DNA of 6,826 nucleotides from Deinococcus sp. (GTDB lineage: Bacteria > Deinococcota > Deinococci > Deinococcales > Deinococcaceae). Both the position numbers and the translations under genes were made by a program. Positions 1 to 5,393 of this stretch are shown here, piece after piece (position 1 is the first letter of the stretch; each line of letters starts with the position of its first letter). The notes beneath the pieces were generated by a model, which worked only from the letters and a program-made list of their open reading frames with translations, was not told where the DNA came from and searched no databases. The stretch spans positions 1 to 6,826 of the forward strand of contig JAGLBK010000144.1 of NCBI GenBank assembly GCA_018260275.1, read 5' to 3'.

Positions 1-39
1 GCAAAACGGCACCCATGAAGGGGCCTGCCCGCCCGCTCG

Positions 40-75
40 GCATAAAAAGCCACAAACAACGTGCCCTTTTTATGC
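40..75. repeat. 10-bp perfect inverted repeat upstream of the first gene
   Basis: GCATAAAAAG (40-49) and CTTTTTATGC (66-75) are exact reverse complements separated by 16 bases. Inside the loop, CAC (51-53) could also pair with GTG (61-63). The A-run and T-run arms could act as a weak bidirectional terminator for a gene left of the window. Alternatively it could be an operator, because its right arm reaches the expected -35 area of the possible promoter at 96-101. The stem is AT-rich with no GC-rich core, so neither reading is secure. Confidence 0.55.
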
Positions 76-95
76 AAGTTGCGCTAGACCTGCAC

Positions 96-101
96 TATGC
101 T
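96..101 (+). promoter_or_regulatory. Possible -10 box (TATGCT) for a leaderless start at 109
   Basis: TATGCT fits TANNNT and ends 7 bases before the ATG at 109, the spacing seen for leaderless genes in Deinococcus. No convincing -35 hexamer lies 16 to 18 bases upstream. If this is the -10 box, the ATG at 97 lies inside it and cannot be the start. Confidence 0.4.
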
Positions 102-108
102 GGAGCCT

Positions 109-534
109 ATGCAAATCCCCGAACCTCTGGGCCTTTCCGGTGCGCCGCTTGAAACCTTGCAGGCCGTGATGAACGGGGTTTCGCCGCAGCACTCGCAATT
201 GATCTTGCTGACTGACCGCCAGGGCCAGCGCGAACGCGCCCGCTACGCCGCCCTGTTCATGACCGGTCAAGGAACGCAGGCCACGGCCCAGCTGAGCGCC
301 GCCGCGTTCGGCCCCCATTTTGGCGAGGCGGGGCAGACGGCGCTGGCCGAACTGGTTCACTGGGCCGTGTCACACGACATGTCTGTGCGCGAAACGGTCC
401 TGAACGGGCCGGAATTCGACCACGTGACCGATGAAACCGACGCCGGAACCGTCCAGCAGCTGCGGGCTGCGAGCAACCCGAGCGACGCCGGAATCTACAC
501 GAAGCTGCCCAGCAAGGTGGAAGCGGAGTTTTAG
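109..534 (+). CDS. Hypothetical protein, 141 aa
   Basis: This is an open frame ending in TAG at 532-534. I do not recognise the family. The product looks soluble and mildly acidic, with no signal peptide, no membrane segment and no obvious catalytic or metal-binding motif. The middle is Ala/Gln-rich and probably helical, and the C-terminal part is richer in Asp, Glu and Thr. An in-frame ATG at 97 would add four residues. I chose 109 because TATGCT at 96-101 gives a leaderless layout and no ribosome binding site precedes 97; GGAG at 102-105 is only 3 bases from the 109 start, too close to be a good one. Codon use is GC-rich like the neighbours, which supports a real gene. The frame on the opposite strand (70-360) is a shadow. 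No neighbour suggests a role. Confidence 0.7.
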   Translation: MQIPEPLGLSGAPLETLQAVMNGVSPQHSQLILLTDRQGQRERARYAALFMTGQGTQATAQLSAAAFGPHFGEAGQTALAELVHWAVSHDMSVRETVLNGPEFDHVTDETDAGTVQQLRAASNPSDAGIYTKLPSKVEAEF

Positions 535-601
535 GAGCGGGGCAAACAGGCCGACGCCAAAGCACGCAGACGGAGGTGCGACGGGGTGTTAGAAAAGCCG
601 T

Positions 602-667
602 TGGTCACACGCCCCCTCACCCTTCCGTCGCGTCGCTCCTCCCTGCCTCTCCCACAGGGGTAGAGGG
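602..667. repeat. Dispersed GC-rich repeat, copy 1
   Basis: Bases 602-627 are identical, base for base, to 6769-6794 at the other end of the window, and similarity continues loosely to about 655 (shared CCTCTCCCACA core). Near the end, CCTCT-CCC and GGG-T-AGAGG around an ACAG loop can form a hairpin. The element lies between genes and has no coding content. By position, length and hairpin potential it resembles the small noncoding repeats described in Deinococcus genomes; assignment to a named class is inference. Confidence 0.75.
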
Positions 668-717
668 AAATTAACGCCTTGTAATCAAGTTTTTTCCGAC
701 CCTCTAGCCTGGTGGGA

Positions 718-820
718 CTTGCAAAGCTGCGCAGCAGCGAGGGCCTTGCGGAGCAAGAGGTGAGCTGCCCGGCAGACTTGAAAAGCTCCGAAGCAGAGGG
801 AGTCACCGGGCAAACTTGAG
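718..820. repeat. Degenerate direct repeat, offset 59 bp
   Basis: The segment starting at 718 (CTTGCAAAGCTGCGCAGCAG) is echoed at 777 (CTTGAAAAGCTCCGAAGCAG); 20 of the first 26 positions match by my count. A third CTTGA begins at 815. TGCCCGG (766-772) and CCGGGCA (806-812) also form an inverted pair. It may be the other half of a longer composite repeat that includes 602-667, or a decayed mobile remnant. No protein is supported. Confidence 0.45.
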
Positions 821-846
821 ATGAATCTCCTGTTCACTCATACAAT
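816..846 (+). promoter_or_regulatory. Possible distal promoter for the leuA leader
   Basis: TTGAGA (816-821) and TACAAT (841-846) resemble -35 and -10 hexamers; the -10 matches TATAAT at 5 of 6 positions, but the spacer is 19 bases. The palindrome GAGAT-GA-ATCTC (818-829) overlaps the -35 and could be an operator. A transcript from here would carry about 60 bases before the leader peptide start, without an evident ribosome binding site. It is weaker than the promoter at 878-907. Confidence 0.3.
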
Positions 847-877
847 CGCGCATTTCTGGGATGCACCCCTTACCCCC

Positions 878-907
878 TTGCCAACTGCCCCCCGCTACCC
901 CTACACT
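878..907 (+). promoter_or_regulatory. Promoter of the leuA leader transcript
   Basis: TTGCCA (878-883) is followed after 18 bases by TACACT (902-907). The -35 matches TTGACA at 5 of 6 positions and the -10 fits TANNNT. The -10 ends 6 bases before the ATG at 914, so the predicted transcription start falls on or next to that A. The leader peptide would then be translated from a leaderless mRNA. Confidence 0.7.
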
Positions 908-913
908 CTGCAC

Positions 914-961
914 ATGCAAAGTTTCGGCTTGCTTCTTCTTAGCCTTCCTCCGGTGGAGTGA
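914..961 (+). CDS. Leucine-rich leader peptide (15 aa) of the leuA attenuator
   Basis: ATG at 914 opens a 15-codon frame, MQSFGLLLLSLPPVE, ending at TGA (959-961). Codons 6-9 are four consecutive Leu codons (TTG CTT CTT CTT) and codon 11 is CTT. Five of 15 residues are leucine, directly upstream of the leucine biosynthesis gene, which is the hallmark of a ribosome-attenuation leader such as the leu leader of enterobacteria. The Leu codons are the unusual ones here: by my reading leuA has 37 Leu codons, with only one CTT and one TTG and the rest CTG or CTC. No ribosome binding site precedes the ATG; the -10 box ends 6 bases upstream, so it should be leaderless. The peptide probably has no function of its own, and its translation is the sensor. 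It is analogous to leuL; homology is not claimed. Confidence 0.82.
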   Translation: MQSFGLLLLSLPPVE

Positions 962-1019
962 ACGGCGACCCAGGCCAGTAGCTCATCCCCCCGGAGGAAT
1001 CAACGCCTTCGGGGTTTTT
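945..1019 (+). promoter_or_regulatory. Leucine-responsive transcription attenuator (antiterminator/terminator switch)
   Basis: TTCCTCCGG (945-953), lying in the last codons of the leader peptide, is the exact 9-base reverse complement of CCGGAGGAA (991-999). That pairing would consume most of the left arm of the terminator at 989-1014, so the two structures exclude each other. The geometry fits the classical model. A ribosome held at the first Leu codons (929-937) leaves 945-953 largely free, so the antiterminator forms and leuA is transcribed. A ribosome that reaches the stop codon (959-961) covers 945-953, so the terminator forms. GAG (956-958) may pair weakly with CTC (982-984). The mechanism is inferred; the complementarities are visible in the sequence. 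Confidence 0.8.
989..1019 (+). terminator. Intrinsic terminator of the leuA attenuator
   Basis: CCCCGGAGG (989-997) pairs with CCTTCGGGG (1006-1014) to give a 9-bp stem with a single G-U pair and an 8-base loop, followed at once by TTTTT (1015-1019). It stands 58 bases before the leuA start, so full termination here would silence the gene. Confidence 0.85.
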
Positions 1020-1077
1020 CTTTGCCGCTTCTTTTCTGTTTTCCAGCCCTACGACCTGCACCATCAAGGAGCCGAAC

Positions 1078-2676
<1,599 letters not shown>

Positions 2677-2713
2677 ACTGGAAGCAGGCCGTTCAGGCAC
2701 TCACTTGAGCTTT

Positions 2714-2739
2714 GAGGCGGGGGAAACTCCGTCTCTTTT
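2714..2739 (+). terminator. Intrinsic terminator of leuA
   Basis: GAGGCGG (2714-2720) pairs with CCGTCTC (2729-2735), 7 bp with one G-U pair, around an 8-base loop, followed by TTTT (2736-2739). It lies 38 bases after the leuA stop codon and indicates that leuA is transcribed alone. Confidence 0.7.
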
Positions 2740-2811
2740 GCTTTCTGCAAATGAAGTTGCTCCCTCACCCATTGCGCTCCAGCCCACATCTTTTTGAGGT
2801 GTAATAGCCGG

Positions 2812-3537
2812 ATGTCTGAGCCGACGCCGCCAAACCGTACCGATTCCAATGCACGCGGGCAGAGATTGGCGCTGGTGCTGCTAGGTATACTCGCGCCCCT
2901 GATCCTGCTGGTCTGGCTCACACTGACCGTACTGAGTGCCACGGCCCACGGACAGGCTCCAGCCTGGGATCAGACCATTCTGGACTGGTACAGGCAGCGC
3001 CGCACGCCCACGCTCAATTCACTGGCGCTGAACCTGTCTTTGCTGGGCAATCTGGCCTTTTTGCCACTCACCACCGTGCTCATCATGCTCGCCCTCTGGG
3101 TCAGGCGCTGGAAGATGCAGGCGTGGTTCCTGGGCCTCAGCTTCAGCGGCTCACTGGCGCTCAATCTGGCGGCCAAGGCCATTGTTCAACGGCCCCGACC
3201 CAGTCCGCTCCAGGCGGTGGCCCCCGACCCCGGCTTCAGCTTTCCCAGCGGGCATGCCATGACCAACGCCGCCTTCGGTATCGCACTGGTCTACATTTTC
3301 TGGCGTACCCCTTACCGCTGGTACGCCGCGCTGCTGGGGCTGGGCTGGGCCAGCGTTATCGGGGTGTGCCGTAATTATCTGGGCGTGCATTTCCCGTCGG
3401 ACGTACTCGCCGGGCAACTCTCCAGCCTGATCTGGGTCACGCTGCTTTATCTGCTGTTCACACGCCGCAGCCACGGCTGGCCCGCAGCAGAACCTACCCC
3501 AGCCGGGTCGCCAGCCACAGCGCCAGCGGAGCGATAA
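2812..3537 (+). CDS. PAP2-family membrane phosphatase
   Basis: A type 2 phosphatidic acid phosphatase-like protein of 241 aa, expected to remove phosphate from a lipid phosphate such as phosphatidic acid or undecaprenyl pyrophosphate at the membrane surface. All three PAP2 signature blocks are present: KX6RP as Lys122 to Arg129-Pro130, PSGH at 145-148 with the acid/base His148, and RX5HX3D as Arg187, His193 (the phosphate-accepting nucleophile in this family) and Asp197. The residue before Arg187 is Cys, where the consensus is often Ser. Several hydrophobic segments surround these motifs, with an N-terminal helix at about residues 18-45 and a periplasm-facing active site expected. I chose ATG 2812 with GAGGTG (2796-2801) about 10 bases upstream; a TTG at 2794 would add six residues but would put this binding site inside the coding region. 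The substrate cannot be told from sequence alone. Its 3' end overlaps the convergent DUF554 gene by 44 bases. Confidence 0.9.
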   Translation: MSEPTPPNRTDSNARGQRLALVLLGILAPLILLVWLTLTVLSATAHGQAPAWDQTILDWYRQRRTPTLNSLALNLSLLGNLAFLPLTTVLIMLALWVRRWKMQAWFLGLSFSGSLALNLAAKAIVQRPRPSPLQAVAPDPGFSFPSGHAMTNAAFGIALVYIFWRTPYRWYAALLGLGWASVIGVCRNYLGVHFPSDVLAGQLSSLIWVTLLYLLFTRRSHGWPAAEPTPAGSPATAPAER

Positions 3538-4267
3538 ACAGCGCCGGAAGCATGCTGCCCACGCGCACCCGTTTATCGTCCATGCCCAGGCCTGCTAGCA
3601 TCAGGTTCCAGCTGATCCCCACAATCATCATGCCGCCCGCCCCGGTGAGCAGCAGCACGTAAGGATTGGTCTTCAGGATGCTCGGGTCGGCCCCACCCAG
3701 CAGCCTGGCCGCGAAGACTCCGGCCAGCAGGCTGATGCCGCCCTGGATAATCAGCACGCTGACTGCGCTGAAGCCCACGCCGATGCCGTAAGCCCCGGCC
3801 AACGCCAGCGCCGCGATGCCGTCGAGCGTACTTTTGAGCACGTAGGTCGAGGAATTGCCCGTCAGACCGTTCTGAATCCCCCCGATCACGGTCATTGGCC
3901 CGATGCAGAACAGCAGACTGGCGGCCACAAAGCCCTCGGTAAACAGCCCGCCCCCCTTGAAGCGGCGCTTGAGCTGGTCGCCCAGGCGAGTCAAACCCTC
4001 CTCGATGCCCAGCGCCTCACCGACCACCACGCCCAGCGCCAGACTCAGCAGCGCCAGAATGACCCCCGGAATGTGCCCGCCGCTGACCTTGTTCAGGCTG
4101 CCCGCCATATCCAGGGCAATAAACAGGGTCACTAGACTCAGGGTTTGCAGCAGGCTGCGCTGGGTGCGCTCGGGCAAGCGGCTGCCGAAAGTCAGGCCCA
4201 GCACCGTACCGAGTAAGACAGCCACGACGTTGATCAGAGTGCCGGAAACTTGCGTCAAAAAACCCAT
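3494..4267 (-). CDS. DUF554 family integral membrane protein
   Basis: This 257-aa protein is very hydrophobic and matches the DUF554 family (YdfK-like) in length and in conserved patches: a Gly-rich first segment with GTLINVVAVLLGTVLG (9-24), CIGPMTVIGGIQNGL (121-135), KSTLDG (145-150), and a C-terminal Gly-rich stretch with LLLTGAGGMMIVGISW (205-220). I see about seven hydrophobic segments, roughly at 9-28, 40-56, 65-84, 113-132, 148-172, 174-192 and 203-226, with a final one near 238-254. A basic, soluble loop (about 96-106) lies between the third and fourth. The molecular function of the family is not known; transport has been suggested. The start is ATG (complement of 4265-4267). AAAGGA is only one base from the ATG, too close for a normal binding site, but TAAATT (4281-4276) fits a -10 box for a near-leaderless mRNA. 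It is convergent with the PAP2 gene, and no terminator is visible downstream. Confidence 0.88.
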   Translation of the reverse strand: MGFLTQVSGTLINVVAVLLGTVLGLTFGSRLPERTQRSLLQTLSLVTLFIALDMAGSLNKVSGGHIPGVILALLSLALGVVVGEALGIEEGLTRLGDQLKRRFKGGGLFTEGFVAASLLFCIGPMTVIGGIQNGLTGNSSTYVLKSTLDGIAALALAGAYGIGVGFSAVSVLIIQGGISLLAGVFAARLLGGADPSILKTNPYVLLLTGAGGMMIVGISWNLMLAGLGMDDKRVRVGSMLPALFIAPLALWLATRLG

Positions 4268-4275
4268 ATCCTTTC

Positions 4276-4281
4276 AATTTA
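4276..4281 (-). promoter_or_regulatory. Possible -10 box (TAAATT) of the DUF554 gene
   Basis: On the minus strand TAAATT fits TANNNT and ends 8 bases before the ATG, so transcription would start within about two bases of the start codon. No good -35 hexamer was found at 16 to 18 bases. Confidence 0.45.
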
Positions 4282-4309
4282 GCCCGGCCCAGGATCAAAA
4301 GGCCTCCTG

Positions 4310-4375
4310 ATGCTCTCCCCCCCGAGCATGAACTTCCGCTCTAAACGTCTGACGCTGGGCTGAAAGTTCGCATGC
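4310..4375. repeat. Cluster of inverted repeats in the divergent intergenic region
   Basis: ATGCTC (4310-4315) and GAGCAT (4324-4329) are perfect inverted repeats around a T plus seven-C loop. GAACTT (4330-4335) and AAGTTC (4364-4369) form a second pair; adding GCAT (4326-4329) and ATGC (4372-4375) extends it to 10 bp with a two-base bulge. They lie between the divergent DUF554 and HTH genes, where operators would be expected, but no regulator can be assigned. The rest of 4268-4489 shows no gene I can support. Confidence 0.4.
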
Positions 4376-4489
4376 TACATTTCCAGCAAGTTGAAGCGAA
4401 TGACCTGCCCTGCCTCCGACACACCCCCGAGCGGTGTGGATGTGGTGCGCCTTCGCTCAGCCGCTGTTGCAAAACTTGAAATCCTGTAT

Positions 4490-4522
4490 GGGGCTGCCGA
4501 CTGGTGGCCCCGTGTGCTTTTT
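4490..4522 (+). terminator. Strong hairpin with T-run just upstream of the HTH gene
   Basis: GGGGCTGCC (4490-4498) and GGTGGCCCC (4503-4511) form a 9-bp stem with two adjacent G-U pairs and a GACT tetraloop. TTTTT (4518-4522) follows after a 6-base gap, longer than in a typical intrinsic terminator. It ends 12 bases before the ATG at 4534, so it may attenuate the HTH gene or influence its translation rather than end an upstream transcript; no gene on this strand is seen directly upstream. Confidence 0.5.
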
Positions 4523-4533
4523 GGGGGTCTGTA

Positions 4534-4737
4534 ATGACATTAGACGGCCAGTTTCAAAACCTGCCCAAGCTGCTTAAAGTCAGCGAAGTCGCCGCCTTCA
4601 CCAGCACGCACGAACGCACTGTGCGCCGCTGGATCAAAGATGGTCGCCTGCACGCCGTCGAACACCCGAGCGGGCTGCGTATTCCGCGCCGGGCGTTATG
4701 GCGCTTTCTGGGCCTCGATCTGGCCCTCAGTGCCTAA
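4534..4737 (+). CDS. Small helix-turn-helix DNA-binding protein, excisionase/MerR-like (67 aa)
   Basis: The pattern LLKVSEVAAFTSTHERTVRRWIKDGRL across residues 13-39 is the helix-turn-helix of the excisionase-type (HTH_17, MerR-like) domain: an N-terminal helix, a turn, a recognition helix around ERTVRRWIKDG, and then a wing (residues 41-52, with GLRIPRRAL) and a last short helix (ALWRFLG). The protein consists of almost nothing else, so it has no visible ligand-binding or dimerisation part. Such proteins serve as phage or plasmid excisionases, as antitoxin-like regulators, or as small chromosomal regulators. No integrase or phage gene is visible within the window, which favours a chromosomal regulator. 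I chose ATG 4534, with GGGGGT (4523-4528) 5 bases upstream; a GTG at 4504 would add ten residues but lies inside the hairpin at 4490-4511. The target is unknown. Confidence 0.8.
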   Translation: MTLDGQFQNLPKLLKVSEVAAFTSTHERTVRRWIKDGRLHAVEHPSGLRIPRRALWRFLGLDLALSA

Positions 4738-4739
4738 AG

Positions 4740-4779
4740 CCCGGCAGTAGAAAAAACCCGTCTGTGAACTTCTGCCGGG
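4740..4779. terminator. Hairpin downstream of the HTH gene, no T-run
   Basis: CCCGGCAG (4740-4747) pairs perfectly with CTGCCGGG (4772-4779). After one T-T mismatch, AG (4749-4750) pairs with CT (4769-4770). It begins 2 bases after the stop codon, where a terminator is expected, but no T-tract follows on the plus strand. It could be a 3'-end stabilising hairpin, a factor-dependent stop or a binding site. The loop holds a run of six A. Confidence 0.45.
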
Positions 4780-4834
4780 GGCATCTATGACCTGAAGGTT
4801 AATGAGAGTTATGCGCACGGCCCCAGTTATGGTG

Positions 4835-4840
4835 TAAGCT
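4835..4840 (+). promoter_or_regulatory. Possible -10 box (TAAGCT) of the S1-domain gene
   Basis: TAAGCT fits TANNNT and would start a transcript near 4847, about 23 bases before the TTG start, leaving room for AAGGAG. A second candidate, TATGGT (4828-4833), lies 7 bases before an out-of-frame ATG at 4841. No good -35 hexamer was found for either. Confidence 0.35.
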
Positions 4841-4869
4841 ATGCCTCATGCCTTTGAAGGAGAAGACCT

Positions 4870-5253
4870 TTGCAGCTTGATTCCGGTGCAGTAGCGGAGG
4901 GCCGCATCACCCGCGTCACAGATTTCGGCGCATTCATACAGTTCGAGAACGGCGAAACGGGACTGGTGCATATCTCGCAGATCGCCCACTCGTTTGTCCG
5001 GAACATCCATGATCACGTCCATGAGGGCGATACCGTGGAAGTGAAGGTGCTGGGACGCGACGAACGTGGCCGCCTCGACCTCTCGATCAAGGAACTGCTT
5101 GAAGAGCCGGAAGAAGTCCCGCGTCCCCGCGCTATCGGACGGCAAAGCCCCCAGTTCGAGGCCAAGTTGCGCTCGTTTATGCGCGACGCCAAAGAGCGCA
5201 CCACTGCTGGCCCCGGCCCGGCCAAAAAACCGTCTACCAAACGCAAAAAGTAA
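4870..5253 (+). CDS. Single S1-domain RNA-binding protein (127 aa)
   Basis: Residues 5-75 form one S1 (OB-fold) RNA-binding domain with the usual landmarks: GAVAEGRITRVTDFGAFI at the start of the barrel, GLVHISQI (31-38), GDTVEVKVLGRD (53-64) and GRLDLSIK at its end. A short acidic link (EELLEEPEEV, 75-83 area) and a basic tail ending in KKPSTKRKK (119-127) follow; the tail could bind RNA or the ribosome without specificity. In size and layout it resembles the small S1 proteins of the YugI/general stress protein 13 type, which associate with ribosomes; this is family knowledge, not shown here. The start is TTG at 4870: AAGGAG (4857-4862) lies 7 bases upstream, and no in-frame ATG is near. Two short out-of-frame ATG frames (from 4841 and 4848) overlap the binding site and the start. 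A terminator follows at 5286-5315, so it is probably transcribed alone. Confidence 0.9.
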   Translation: MQLDSGAVAEGRITRVTDFGAFIQFENGETGLVHISQIAHSFVRNIHDHVHEGDTVEVKVLGRDERGRLDLSIKELLEEPEEVPRPRAIGRQSPQFEAKLRSFMRDAKERTTAGPGPAKKPSTKRKK

Positions 5254-5285
5254 CCCTTAGATTGTTTGGCAGCTGAAATGAACAG

Positions 5286-5315
5286 ACCCAGGACCATGAA
5301 AGTGGCCTGGGTTTT
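5286..5315 (+). terminator. Intrinsic terminator of the S1-domain gene
   Basis: ACCCAGG (5286-5292) pairs with CCTGGGT (5306-5312). Beyond a bulged A, CCA (5294-5296) pairs with TGG (5303-5305) around a 6-base loop. TTTT (5312-5315) follows, its first T also closing the stem. It lies 32 bases after the stop codon. Confidence 0.8.
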
Positions 5316-5344
5316 GTCATTGGGCGGCTTTTCCCCCAGATGGG

Positions 5345-5373
5345 TTGGTCCGCTTTTAACCCTGGCGTAACCT
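5345..5373 (+). promoter_or_regulatory. Possible promoter of the HtrA-like protease gene
   Basis: TTGGTC (5345-5350) and TAACCT (5368-5373) are separated by exactly 17 bases. Each matches the consensus hexamer at 3 of 6 positions, the -10 through the TANNNT positions. Transcription would start near 5380, about 14 bases before the ATG at 5394. This makes a start at ATG 5340 unlikely, as it would lie upstream of the promoter. Confidence 0.5.
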
Positions 5374-5393
5374 GGGTGCGCCAACATAAGACC

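Larger units (their letters stand above)
535..877. other. 343-bp noncoding region between the hypothetical gene and the leuA leader
   Basis: I see no convincing gene here. The region contains the dispersed repeat (602-667), the degenerate direct repeat (718-820) and a possible extra promoter (816-846). A further perfect 7-bp inverted repeat, TAGAGGG (661-667) with CCCTCTA (700-706), could fold the first repeat together with the T-rich stretch at 690-695. A 91-codon minus-strand frame (531-806) spans the repeats and is most likely spurious. No clean intrinsic terminator for the upstream gene was found. Confidence 0.6.

Noticed and set aside
531..806. 91-codon minus-strand frame across the repeats
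   Set aside because: It is made of repeat sequence and is low in complexity, typical of a spurious call over dispersed repeats.
800..1019. T-box riboswitch before leuA
   Set aside because: A T-box was considered because of the terminator/antiterminator pair and a GGTGGA stretch at 952-957. The conserved T-box sequence and a specifier stem are not present, and only about 75 bases of RNA lie between the predicted start and the terminator.
2794..2811. TTG 2794 as the PAP2 start
   Set aside because: It would put the best ribosome binding site inside the gene and add six residues with no function; ATG 2812 is preferred.
4372..4479. 35-codon frame with a Cys-rich end (ERCGCGAPSLSRCCKT)
   Set aside because: The cysteine cluster drew attention, but there is no ribosome binding site, no -10 box at the right distance, and composition does not support coding.
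4795..4870. Radiation/desiccation response motif upstream of the S1 gene
   Set aside because: TTAATG and TTATGC fragments resemble parts of it, but no 17-bp palindrome is present.
5340..5393. ATG 5340 as the protease start
   Set aside because: It would add 18 residues ahead of a normal signal sequence and lies upstream of the likely promoter.
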